Under the pieces are notes generated by a model that saw only the letters and a program-made list of their open reading frames with translations, was not told the origin of the DNA and did not search any database. From Onchocerca lupi (lineage: Eukaryota > Nematoda > Chromadorea > Rhabditida > Onchocercidae), in contig JAOVVO010000096.1 of the NCBI GenBank assembly GCA_028564675.1, positions 62,001 through 126,000 of the forward strand: 64,000 bases of DNA, given 5' to 3'. Positions within the stretch are counted from its first letter, which is position 1. Each line of letters begins with the position of its first letter. Position numbers and translations under genes: made by a program. This document shows positions 40,201 to 51,877 of the stretch, in pieces.

Positions 40201-40980
40201 ATGCAAAGAATCATGTACAGCTAGCATATCTGGACAGTTTCCTCCAGCAGCACAGCCAGTAACATCTCCAGAATCTCGGATAGCTGGTGGTATTGTTCGT
40301 CGACGTTCTTGGCGTACTCATTACGTGCGTCCTGATCGAATCGTTGAGAAAAATAACAAGAAACGAGTATGTTTTATGAAATTTCTACTTATTTTTCACG
40401 GCCTTCTACCACATTTTGTTTGAACATCAGTTACGCTGTATCATAACAATTTCTTTCATCTCCTAATACTGACGAGAATCATAAAGATAGATGTATTCGG
40501 CATGGAAATATTCTTTTATAGGCTTGTCATATTTTTTTTGGTATGACTACATTGAAGCTGCACGACACTTCACAAACATACTGTGAATAAATTTCTTATC
40601 CTTATCGCATTTCTGCGCAAGTTTTCTTTTTCATCCTCAGTAATGTTTCAGATAGATTCCAAAATATTTATTTACAATTTAGCCTTCCTTTAATTAATCG
40701 ATTTAAGGATGTTAGCGAAGTTGCTATTGTTTCAAGTAGATCAGCACCGCTCTTTCGTCGTAATGTGCCACATGCATGCAGTCGAAGCTTGCCAAGTGCT
40801 GGACCATCGATAATGCTAACATCATCTTTGATGGAACTGCAGCAGCAGCAACGGCAGCGACGAAGGACACCATCGCTGGAATATGAAAAGCGTCATTATA
40901 CCAACACTGATAGTGGTGGCAGTATTTCTCATGGAAGAGAGTCAGAGATTACTTTAAAATCTAAAAATGTCCATTTCTAA
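31235..40980 (+). CDS. RhoGAP-domain protein (ARHGAP20/TAGAP-like), long form, 11 exons
   Basis: Likely GTPase-activating protein for Rho-family GTPases. Exons are 31235-31320, 32039-32099, 32591-32752, 33181-33293, 33573-33744, 34059-34239, 38812-38978, 39442-39587, 39833-40028, 40196-40366 and 40708-40980: 1728 nt, 575 aa, phase kept. The RhoGAP domain covers about residues 30-235, with FGVPIEEAF at its start, the arginine finger Arg67 in DIWRAPGN (usually GIFR) and the conserved ASVIKKFLSKLP helix. The Asn-containing motif usually written MTxxNLAxxxGPNL reads MTTEALGISVAPSL. The tail after residue 258 is Ser-, Arg- and Gln-rich and probably disordered. A stop lies in frame upstream of the ATG. 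The pattern resembles ARHGAP20/TAGAP-type domains (inference). A 120-nt in-frame cassette, 35352-35471, could also be included. Confidence 0.82.
32163..32335. repeat. Intronic tandem repeat
   Basis: The phrase TTGAATAACTATATTATTTA and close variants recur about four times within RhoGAP intron 2, interleaved with TTATCCTATA. It is a degenerate, purely AT-rich local array with no coding potential. Confidence 0.7.
34240..38811. other. Large intron of the RhoGAP long form, enclosing the alternative terminal exon
   Basis: About 4.6 kb between exon 6 and the next long-form exon. Apart from the alternative exon at 35352-35863 and its likely 3' UTR, it is AT-rich without other supported exons. A short direct duplication lies at about 37,455-37,525, where TCATTGCAATAT occurs twice about 36 nt apart. 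Confidence 0.5.
35352..35863 (+). CDS. Alternative 3'-terminal exon of the RhoGAP gene (short form)
   Basis: A TTTATTTTAG acceptor at 35351 is followed by 512 open nucleotides to a TAG at 35861. Joined to the six RhoGAP exons ending at 34239, the phase is correct and gives a 428-aa protein with the full RhoGAP domain and a different 170-residue tail rich in Ser, Thr, His and Asn. The long-form exon at 38812 starts in the same phase, so exon 6 can splice to either. Inside this exon, a GTAGGC donor after 35471 is in the right phase to turn the first 120 nt into a cassette exon joined to 38812. Which forms exist cannot be told from sequence alone. Confidence 0.65.
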
Positions 40981-43900
40981 GTAATGAAATTTTATATCAC
41001 ATTCTACTGAATAGTTCGTGAAAATATTCCTTTTTTTCGTTAATATTTGTTTGTCTCAATTTTAGTTGAGAGAAAAAATCTTTTAAGGATGAACTTCTCT
41101 TATTCTGTCCTTACCTCTTCATTTCTTTAGCTGAAATATAAATATTCTCTAATCTACTAGGATCCCATTGATTCCGGAAGAAAGATTAAAAATTTTCTCT
41201 TTCATTTTCACTTTAAACATTGCAGCACTTCTCGTGCCAGTTTATTTTTGATATTATTATTGTTATTACTGCCATTTGATTTACATATTGTCACTTTAAA
41301 TTTTCCAAATCTTTTAAGCTTTGGGAATATTATTAATTACATCTGTTTGCTTACATAAGTCGTTCTTGGCAGAATTTGATTCATGAAAAGTTGGTATTGC
41401 AAAAAAAGAGCTTCGGATCAGAGAATCATTATAAGTTTGTTTTTATTTGAAAGACGGTTTTAGCATTATTATGAGCTGATGAAGAATTTTGAAATTATAA
41501 TGAAAATTTTGAAAAAATTTCCTCTCAGAAAAAAGTTGAAAAAAAAAAGTTTCTTGGTAGAATAAAAGGATTTTTTTTTTTTCTTAATTTTCATGAACAA
41601 TATCTGATACATTTTAGGAAAAAAAGTGAATTTTGTTTCAGCAATTTCATTTACTGCCTCTTGGCATACCTCATGTTTTGTCCCCTCGCTTCTGCCTTCT
41701 CGATTTTGGTTTGTTTTTTTTTTTTTTTTTAATTATTAATTTTTTTTTTCGATTCAGAAAAAAAATTCAATATTGCAAAGATCTAAAAAGCGATTATTTA
41801 GAAAATTACGTTGTAAATAATCGAGTAACAATATCTTATCATTTTTGGATACATCCGGATGGCATTTTTTACAGGAAAAAGTATTATGTAGTTGACATTT
41901 TTATCTTGTTTTTGAATTGACGTTGTCTTCTGCATATGATGCCATTTGACATGCAAATAAATTTTTAAAAAAAAAGAAAAAATGAAAATAATAAAGATAT
42001 GGTGTGAAATTTGTTTATTGTTTCGAATTTGGTTAGTTATCATTTCCTTAACATTCCATCAGTTTAAGTAAGTCATATTCTCGATTTTTTCGAATTCTTT
42101 TTGTTCTGTTACTTGATGTTTTATTTAGCAGAGTTTTGTTGTTATTATTTTTTTAGTTCTTAATAACTGGAAACTGTAGTTTTTATTGCTTATGCTGAAC
42201 TTCGGTTTTCTTTTCATTTTTTAACTTTTTGATATATTGACAATATAAAAAAGTGATTTGTTTCACGTTGTTTTGATTTCACTTCTTTTCTTTATCTTGT
42301 TCTTGAACTTTCTTTTTATTTTTGAATCATTTGAATTTATCAGTAAAACAATGTGCTTGAAAATTGAATTTTGAGCATTAAGGAATTAGTCTTGGGAATT
42401 AGAATTAGATTTATATTACCGGAACTTTTAAAGAATTAGAAGTATTTCTGTATTATCATAACTTTTGGAAAACATTTTTTTTAATTCTTTGAAGGACAAT
42501 GGTTCCGATAATGAGCTGTATAAATTTGTTGACAAAATTGACTTTTAAGTTGATTCCAAATGCCATTTTTCACTTCATTAATAAAGTAATTTGTTTTGCG
42601 GTTTTTGATTTTACTTCTTTTTTCTTAATCTTGTTATCTTGTTTTTGAACTTTTTTTTTATTGATATAAATTCAGCCAGGAAGTAGATTTTTGTCCAGCT
42701 ATATCATTGATTTGCAGATTAGTTTCTCAGTATTATATCATTCCGGATTCTCTTATAGATATCATTAATTTCCATTCATTTTTAAAATTGTATATTGTTA
42801 TATTCTATTGTTTTATTATTTTCCCGTACGTTCTCTCATTCTTCTATCCGTGATAACCTTGAATCCGCTATTTGTAATTAAAGAACTTATTTTAGATCAT
42901 AAATAATGTGATATGTTTAATCTTGAATGTAATTTTTAAATTGACATATGCTTTTTAAGGAATAAATTACTGAATTCTTATTTTTTCCATTGTATATTAA
43001 AAATTGATATATTTTAATTGATGCATTTATTTCCAGTCGAGTAGAATAAATACATTAGATGAAAGGAATATTTTCAGCATTAATTTAGATTTTCTCAAAA
43101 TCTGAAATCCACGTGTTTATTTTTCATTGCAGCTGATGATTAATCCATGAACAAATATCGTTTTTGAAATTGCAGAATACAGGAATTGGTCATTATAATT
43201 TTTGGTCCCGTCAATTAAAAATAATAAACTGAAGGATTTTTGCCATTAACTAAGAAGATCAAGAATCATTCTGATCAAGGAGTAAAAGTCAATAAAGAAC
43301 CAAAATTTCATTATTTAATTGATTGCAAAAGTATCGTTATAGGCATTTTTTTTACATAATAATTCATCATTATTTGCTATAAATATGGAACTTGTGAAAA
43401 TCTTTCCGAATTCGATTGTTTTTATCAGATATTAAATTATGGATTTTAAATTTACATATCAATTATTTTCCCAATCTTCTAAATTCACGCGGTACTTGAA
43501 ATTTTGCTAAAAACGATGATGTTGCTATGAGACTTTTTTAGTTGGAAATCGATTGATTGGCGAAGACGAATTTACTGTATGACGCAGTTTATCGCTGCAA
43601 TTATGTTATAGTACAATTTATGGATGAATATCGAAAGTAAAATCGATAAATTGAATATTTTTTCTTGAATATCGATAAATCGATAAATTGAATATAAATT
43701 GAATATTTTTGTTCTATAGATAATAAGGAATTTGCTGGATTTTTGATCAGCTGAGTTGATCAGGTTTGATTTGAAGCCTTTGAGGACTGGAGGATTCTTC
43801 TTTTGATTGATTCTGAAACAGACTCGAATTGAAAGGAAGTGCTAGGTTTATACCGACCACTTTTTTATTTTTTATATAGTCGGAGATAATTTACGTCAAT

Positions 43901-44339
43901 ATCGGAATTTAGAGATTAAGAATTTGGTTTATCTAATGAAAAGACGTCTACAATATTTGAAGCATTTCACATCAAATCGCAAGTTGAGAGAATACGAGTT
44001 TAATTAAGTTATTTATAATTGCTTTCCCAGAGGAATTCCATCTTAAATTGGATAGTCACAGGATTGTTTCCTGGTTCTGGACCAATATTTCAATTCAACA
44101 TTGATTCTTTCAATTTCGAATTTACTTATTATTCTTCCTTTGAATTCAACAATTTTTAAATTAAAAAGTTTAGATTTGCATGCGATTAATAATTTTCCTT
44201 TAACTCTTCTAGTTAAAAGAGTTATTTTATCATTTCTTTATAAAAATATTCTTGTAGCTACAGTTGAGTTGCTGATTAATAACCAATCAGTCAGTCAATA
44301 ATAATTTATTATTATTTTCGCAACTTTATTGATGTACTA

Positions 44340-45700
44340 CGCTTAATGGTTGTTTAAGTTCTTGTTGCAAATTGTTGAAAATATATTCGAGTTTTATATT
44401 TTCTGGATCAGTTCCTTTTTCGGGGCCTATTTCTGTCATCACTAACTAACTCCTTTTGATTAATTCGAGTTTACCTTATTTCGAAAGCTTCTTCGTTCTC
44501 GAAGTTTGGTTGCATTTTTGGCAATTCTCATATCGATAATGATATCGTCATTCATTGGATATGGATCGATTAATTCACAATTTGTTGTTGTATTTATTTC
44601 ATTTTCTTTAAAAACGAATGAAGTTTGGATTCGTCTATAATAATATGATTTTCATATATCCGAGCGTCAAATTTTGCAATTTTTCTATCTAGGCACTTTT
44701 TTTTTTTTTTTTTTTTATCGCTTCCTTATCATTCCACAGAAAAACACTAGTACTAGTTATACATTTTTCATTTTCTGTGGTCCAACGTTCAATGTTATCG
44801 AGATCTCAAACTAAGCTTCTACCATCATAAAGGAATAATTCTACCTTTGTAAGTAAAAAATTCATAGATTCATATCTAAAATTCATAGGAATATTTTGCA
44901 TCATTAATAAATAATTCATTTGGTAGATGAAATTCGTTTACGATAGTCTTATTTAACTTATTTTAAGTATCTAAAACTTTACAGAAATATGAAGATATTG
45001 TCGAAATAGTTGTTTGATCAGAAACTACTGATAATAATAACCTGAGAAATATCGTCGTACACACACTGTTCGAGTGATACTGATGCATCTTATTGCAAAT
45101 ATTCATAGGTCAGCCCGAATATATGCGACAACTATAATAAATGTAAATTTTGCTGAGATTTCTTCACAATTCCATTGTTAAGATACAATAAATGGAATGC
45201 CAAATATTCTTTTACAATTTTCCTTAACTTGAATTGATATTACAGAAATCATTGTTATTAGAAATAAGCTTTTCTTTATTGAATTTGATTTGCTTAGTAT
45301 TGCTTGAGTTCGTCATTTTGTAGCACTTCCAGTTCTTGAAGCAAGAGATTCCAGTTCATCATCTTCTTTTACTGTTAGTTTTATAAACTTGGGAATTCAG
45401 ATAGCTGCTCTTGATAATCATTGCAATGCTTTTGGGGAGCACATTTTATTTGTATAATCAGTTTAATGATAATTTGAACTAATATTTTAAGGCGACATGA
45501 AGAGAAAAAAAAAACATTCGGAATCATTGAAAACTCTTCATTATAATCGCTGTTTCAAATTTCATTAAGTGTAAATCTGATGCATCACTGGAACAGTAAA
45601 TTGAAACTTCCATTCATCATAATTTATTACCATAATGATGATATTTATGAGGAATTCCAACTATCTTCTAAATAAACTACTGAAAAAGCGAATTAAATGG
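44340..45700 (-). pseudogene. Decayed coding relic of unknown family
   Basis: Reading the minus strand from about 45,660 down to 44,316, long protein-like stretches appear in shifting frames, interrupted by stops: IYCSSDASDLHLMKFETAII (about 45,590-45,530), KEDDELESLASRTGSATK (about 45,375-45,320), a frame with DNIERWTTENEKCITSTSVF (about 44,800-44,740), one with NDDIIIDMRIAKNATKLRER (about 44,555-44,495) and a last one, MTEIGPEKGTDPENIKLEYI, ending in a stop near 44,341. I do not recognise the family. The frame changes and stops suggest a retropseudogene or old transposon ORF rather than a live gene, though short exons of a real gene cannot be excluded. Confidence 0.4.
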
Positions 45701-45946
45701 AAATAAATCTCTTTCTAGCATATTTAATTCTCCGTCTCCTTTTTAAAGTTTTTTGAAGATGAAAATTCACATAGCATCTTTTAATTGTAATAATGGCACT
45801 TTCTCATTTTTGCTTAAAATATCTTTCATTTCGAATTAATTTTAAGATTTGAATTTGAAAATATATTTATTTGCATGTTTTTTTTTTTTTTTTTTTTTTT
45901 AATGTGAAATATTGCTTTTGATTGCTGGGGAAAAAATAATTCAATG

Positions 45947-45952
45947 TTTATT
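45947..45952 (-). terminator. Putative poly(A) signal of glycerol kinase
   Basis: AATAAA on the minus strand about 55 nt downstream of the glycerol kinase stop codon, at a usual distance for a short nematode 3' UTR. Confidence 0.5.
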
Positions 45953-46005
45953 GCTACTTTGTTCTTATGAAACAATTGTATAAATTCAAATGAATTCAAT
46001 ATGTT

Positions 46006-48726
46006 TTATTCATCTTTAAGCCATCCACGTGCTCGTTTAATTGCTTTTTTCCATTGACGAATCATCATTTGACGTTCATTTACATTTGACTTTGATTTAT
46101 GGATTGTTCCATTTTCTTCTTGATATCTTTTAACATCTTCGAAACTGACAAAATGTTTCATAAATATTAGAACTGATTTTTTCAATCATAATATTATTTG
46201 AAATGTTTGTCTTTCAGCTTAGTTTTACATCGGTATACTTACCTATGCAAGCTTATTCATTAAATGTCCTATCGAAAAATTAAATATCCTGTTGAAATGT
46301 CTCACTTATTGGGACAAATCTCATAACTTAGAATATAAACAATTTTCAAAAGATAATTAGCATTGCTTGGAGATAATGAACGGAATTCAATGATTATTTG
46401 TAATCATAAAATTGGATTCCTTGAATTTTGTAATAATTTGAAAAAAAAATTTCAAACTTTCATAATTAATTAATCCATTTGAACTTAATCAATTATAATT
46501 AAACCTGATAATTTTAGCACCAATAGCTGCAACCATTGCGGCACCCCATGAAGAAGCTTCGATATTGGATGCTTTAATCACATCTATTCCAACGATATTA
46601 CTTAATAGTTGCAAGAATAATGAATTTTTTGTCATACCACCATCAACCTGAAAATTACAAATTTTTCTTTTTATTATGAACAAAAAATTTTGTTCCTTTT
46701 TTTCTTTTTTTTTCTATAAGAGAGAGATTGAATGTAATGAAAATGGAATTTTGAAATTATTATTTCATATAATATGCATAAATTAATTTCAACAAAAATA
46801 ATAGCAAACCTTGAGAACTTTAATTTCATCATTATGTGAGACATCAGTGCGAATAGCTTCGATCATTTCTACCGTTTGAAAACAAACAGCTTCAAGTACA
46901 GCTCGAATGATATGCTCCCTCCTGGTTGTTTGTACAAGTCCACATATGATACCACGTGCCGATGAATCCCAGTATGGAGTGTAAAGACCGGTAAAACAAG
47001 GAACAAACACGATACCACCTGATCCTGATACGGAAGCTGCTGCTGCTTCCATTTCAGATGCATCCTGAAAGATTCAATAGAGTTTTTTTCTACAGAAATT
47101 CAATCAAATTACTTCATACTGTAATATTGAAACATGAAATTTTCTAACATCAATAAATTGATGTTGCTTAAAATATTGATTGAAAAATTTTTTTTCAAAA
47201 AAAAAAAAAAAAGAAAAGAAAAACTAATCGATAAAATTATTTTTACTATGTATGATTTCCTTTCAAAAATAAAGCATAAACGTGGGCACTTTCTTTGATA
47301 AATTTTAGATTATCACGAAGAAATCGAATTGCATTTCCACCAATTGAACCGGAACCTTCAAATGCGTAACAAACTTCTGCATCTGGACCAAGCTGAGAAG
47401 GAAAAAAATAACAATTATTTATCTTTAACTTTTTTATTCTAAACTTTTTTTTCTCTTTTAAACTTCATCTTTGATCTTTGTTTTCTGGTACCATTTTTAT
47501 CACTTAGTCTTTTATCTTGTTAATCTTTTATCTTTTTAAATCTATTAAATAATAATGTGTAAAAATATCAAGAAATGTATAGTTACTTGATAAGCCACTG
47601 TTGTTAATAAACCATTTCCACTGATTATCAGATTGCTGCCAATATTAGCAAGCATAAATGTACCAGTACCATAAGTACATTTTGTTTCGCCTGGATTGAA
47701 GCAGCATTCACCGAACATAGCAGCTTGTTGGTCACCCAAACAACCTGATATTGGTACCCCTTTCAGGGGACCTAAATTGTAGAAATAGTTCCATCCATAT
47801 AATTTTGAATCATGAAAATTGAATTGATTTTTAATTTGAATTTCAAAAAATCCATTCATTTTTTCTTTGACTTCTCTACGTCACCATTTTTATTATTCTA
47901 TGTAATTCTAACTATATTTTAAATTGCCCAAATTGTTTGAAAAAATTTATGAATTTTTTAAATACTGGAAGAACAAGATAACAATATCTTAATTCATTTA
48001 CTCTGCAGTATGCAATATCGATTGTTCTAAAACTCTTCTAATATTTCCTTTACTTTGAATTTATCCTTTTCTATTCCGAATCGTTAGAAATTATTAAGAC
48101 CTATGTTCATTAGAGCGTATATTTCAGCAGAAGAGTGAATTTCCGGTAAGATGTTCATTGGGATTTCGAAGAAATTGCAAAGTTCCTCATCCCAATTTAG
48201 CGTTTTTATCGACATTAATAAAGTTCTGCTGGCATTCGTGACATCAGTGATGTGTCGCCCAGTGAACTTATAAATTAACCAAGAATCCACGGTACCAAAC
48301 ATTAATGTCCCTTAATATAAAAATTTTATTTATCAAATTAAAAAAAAAAAAATTTTAATTGTATCATTTTCAAAAATTATTAATTGATTTTAAATAATTT
48401 GACTTTTTATCTCATTACTATAAATTGTCCGAAAAGATAGTAGATGAAAGTAAGGCAATTAAATTGTTCAGTGATCAATGTCAATATTATTAATGATGGA
48501 AATATTTTTCTATCTCAGTACTTTTAATTCCTTGATTGAAATGTATTCTGAGCAATACTTGAAAACTTGAATTCCATGAAAAATTCTTTCATTAGAAGTG
48601 ATTTCAAATTACTTCTATCCTTATCAATGGCCGAATGTGTAACAGAAAATTAAAAAGACTGAAATAAGCATCATATCATCTTTCATTTCTCAAATATTCT
48701 TTGCAGCAAAGATGACAGAAATGCTG

Positions 48727-48772
<46 letters not shown>

Positions 48773-50120
48773 GTATCTTTGCAAAATATATATATCTTTT
48801 TTGAATTACTCTTCCAAATAAAAGAAGCATAATACCTCGTTTCAAAGCATCTTTCACGTTATCAACATTATTCAGAAGCCAACGAATTTTCAAGGCGCTA
48901 AAATATGAAAATATTGGTAGGCCAGTTTTTTCTTTAAATTGATCCTCGGATCTGAAATGTGAATTTTTAAAAGAAAAAAATTGGTTAAGCAAAGAAACTT
49001 TGGAAATTTTTTTAAACATGATGTTGAAAAAAATTTTATAAGCATAGATTGAAATGTGATTTGTTATTTTTTAAATAATAAATCATTTGTTATAAAAATA
49101 GACTTTTTTTTTCTTTTATTGACCAAAAATCATGACATATTCAGTGTTTTATCATTTTCAACAAGATTAATGTGTTTATTGTATGTACTGAAATGATTTT
49201 TGAGAGCATCGATAAGATTTAAATATTAATTATTAGTTAAGTAATTCGAATTTAATTGGAAGATATTTATCAAACGTACTTATTACTTGTTTTTTCAATA
49301 AATGAATGGACAAGATCAGTTGTTCGATCGTCAAGCCAACAAATAGCATTGTAGAGAGGTTTGCCCGATTTACCATCCCACAGAATTGTTGTTTCTAAAA
49401 ATCGAATATAATGAATTTTATCAATCGAGTATTTCGAGTAGATTTTTTTTTTTTTTTCATATATTTGTTTTCAAGTAAGTATATTATTGAGTTGAATGGA
49501 CAAGTTAAACTCTAAAAATTAAATCATCAATTGAATTAATAATAATCAGAATTCAGACTTTAGGCTTAATTAGCTATTATATAAAGCATGCAAACTGAAA
49601 AACTTAATTAATAACCTCGCTGATTACAGATTCCAATCGCTTTGATGTCAGTAATTTCGAAACCAGCTTCTTTAATAGAATCACAGCATTCAATAATGCA
49701 TTTCAATGTTGCAGCAAATATTTCTGCAGGATCAATTTCAACCCATCCTGGACGTGGGAAAATTTGTCTAAGTTCGATCTGAAATACCTATCAGGTCATT
49801 TCAAATCATCTATAACAAATCAATCCTCATTCTTCGGTACTCCAAAAGCTGTGCATGGTTGTAGCGAGAGAAATGTAATTTCGTTCGATCTTTCACATGT
49901 CTCATCAAAAGGATCCTTGAAATATTTTGCCTCATTAGTAAACTTTTATGCTATGATTTAGTGAGCATAAATTTTAAAATAAATTATATTATTTTAAAGA
50001 AAAATAAAAAATTACCTGATGACTAGTGACAATTTTTCGAGGATTCAATTGATAAACAATCAATCGGGTTGATGAAGTGCTCTGATCAATTGCACCAATT
50101 AGCTTATTTTTTAAGTCCAT
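46006..50120 (-). CDS. GK: Glycerol kinase, 10 exons
   Basis: Phosphorylates glycerol with ATP to glycerol 3-phosphate (FGGY sugar-kinase family). Minus-strand exons are 50016-50120, 49616-49778, 49280-49394, 48836-48951, 48101-48310, 47587-47771, 47282-47392, 46810-47064, 46505-46647 and 46006-46144: 1542 nt, 513 aa, family-typical length, phase kept. Glycerol-binding motifs are present: NQRETT (Arg89-Glu90), NAICWLDDRT, and GDQQ (Asp250-Gln251). ATP-site motifs TYGTGTFML, YTPYWDSSARGIICGL and VDGGMTKNSLFLQ are present. The N-terminal phosphate loop reads DQSTSSTR instead of the usual DQGTxSxR, a Gly-to-Ser change at residue 14 (codon AGC). The exon 7 donor (GTTTAT) is the least certain junction; the chosen one keeps frame with three extra residues relative to usual relatives. 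A 44-nt T-tract (48728-48771) lies in intron 4. Confidence 0.93.
48728..48771. repeat. Poly-T tract, about 44 nt, in a glycerol kinase intron
   Basis: Uninterrupted T run just downstream (minus sense) of exon 4. Translation through it gives a poly-Lys artefact. Length is probably unreliable. Confidence 0.85.
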
Positions 50121-51877
50121 AGATTTTAATTATCGTTCTTAACGAAATCCTTTCCTTGTTTAATATAGTCAATGGAAAATTATGAAGATAATCAATTAGA
50201 TCAATTTTATTATTAAACAATTCTTGCGATACGAATCATACAAGCAAAAATAAAGCGATGCGATTAAGATGACTTCTAATGAATGTCAATAAACTGAAAC
50301 CTCATTTATAAATTGAAATTGCAATATGAAAGAAGGCAACAGTGCTCTCATTGAAACTTTCACGAAAACAAGCCACTTTAATAGCTATATTCAAGATAAC
50401 AAACATTCTTGCTACTACTCATGTCTCTATCATTGATGAAAAATACTGCTAATTTATTTTTTTCTTTCGAGTAAGAGTATCGAGAATGTCAAATTCACCA
50501 ATCTCTTCAAAACAAGCCACTCATCAAAGCGATTCTTTTTTTTTTTTTTAAGTATTATATATATATCATTTCAATTACAACACGTGATCAGCAAATTTAT
50601 TTTTGCTTCTTGACATGTCATGTCAGTACGTCAAATTACACATACTTTTAATTTTTGATCCATTGAAAATAATAAATCGAAGATTTGCCATTGTTTTGTC
50701 GCTAGTTTTTTCTGATCGTGGCAAAACTGTAGGGATGAATTCTGTTCTTTAATTCTCATTGTCAAAAAATTTGAAAGAAAATTAATTTTTATCTTAGATT
50801 GACAGTTAATGACTTACGTTTGTGGTCGTGAGTAATTGTGCTGCGTGACCAAATCAGATTTATTTGAACTTTTATTCTTTCTCAATGAATACAGATACAG
50901 AAGCGGAAACCAAATTGAATTGTGGTTCAATCTCAAACTTGGGTGATTAAACCTTTTATGATGAAGTTTTGATAATATTATAACGAACACGACAATAACA
51001 ATATCAACCATATCAACAAAACAATTCTAATGATAACATCATAACCCAAAAAGGAGAGATTAAATTAATCCTGATTTATTAAACATCCGACCCTGTGATA
51101 ACATATCCTTTAAAATGATCCTATGTTCAGAACTCTTCTTATTTTTAGAGAGTGGATAATGATAGAGTTTAATTTACAAGAAGGCGCCATTACTGGCACA
51201 TGAGAGCGCGCTTTTATTGGCCCGTCACCTAGACCACAATATTTGAATTATTGATTGCACATCAAAACAACGATTCAGAATGACAAAAATGATTGAATTA
51301 TGCAATTGATATCATGAAGTTTCCCGCAATTTATGACACCCACAGTTTCTTCAATTTTGTTATTTCATTCACTTGGATAATTAAGCCTTTATTATAATAA
51401 ATTTATTAATCAACGAAAGCAGCAATTATATTAACAACAACTGTATTAACAATACAATTTCGATAATATCAAAAAGACAACTTTCATGAAGAGAATGTAA
51501 TACGAAGAAATGAAGAAATGGCTACGCAATAAAAGAAAAATCCAGTACCATGAGTTGAACCATTCGATAGAGCTCCTGGCTACTCATCCTTTGAAATGAT
51601 TTTTCTGCTCAGGATTCTCTTCTTCTTTGTAGATGGTGGATTCTGATACTTTTCGGCTATAAAAAAGCTACTTTGTTATTTCAGGAGTATGCGCTTTCAT
51701 AAGTGCATTAGAATGTACTTGTGCTTTTGCTCTTCGCATGACAAAAGAGTGCTCTTTTTTAAAAATTTCTCCAATTGCATAGACAAAAAATTGATTGCGG
51801 AATTAACTACAGCAAATACGCAAATGTCAAATTTAAAACAAAGGAATCACTGGTTTTCTTCTTTTATCCCCGCAATT
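50121..51877. other. Spacer upstream of glycerol kinase with duplicated LTR-like sequence
   Basis: The first part (50,121 to about 50,900) is the presumed glycerol kinase promoter region with no recognised motif. Beyond it, two diverged direct copies of a roughly 300-bp sequence lie at about 50,941-51,240 and 51,373-51,700. Matching phrases include TATCCTTTAAAATGAT versus CATCCTTTGAAATGAT, and CTCTTCTTATTTTTAGAGAG versus CTCTTCTTCTTTGTAGATGG. They sit just beyond the 3' end of the BEL/Pao relic and may be old LTR copies. Confidence 0.5.

Larger units (their letters stand above)
40981..46005. other. Intergenic stretch between RhoGAP and glycerol kinase
   Basis: The two genes converge on this 5-kb region. 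It contains a decayed minus-strand coding relic (44340-45700), an 85-bp imperfect direct duplication (about 42,250-42,325 and 42,585-42,665), a short ATCGATAAATTGAAT repeat near 43,640-43,700, a T-tract at 44,698-44,717 and another at 45,879-45,900. A 95-codon frame at 41633-41920 includes a poly-Phe run and is probably 3' UTR or chance. Confidence 0.5.

Noticed and set aside
41633..41920. 95-codon plus-strand frame downstream of the RhoGAP stop
   Set aside because: Contains a poly-Phe run from a T-tract and no domain; likely 3' UTR or chance.
48690..49019. 109-codon minus-strand frame ending in poly-Lys
   Set aside because: Only 48836-48951 is glycerol kinase exon 4; the rest is intron and a T-tract.
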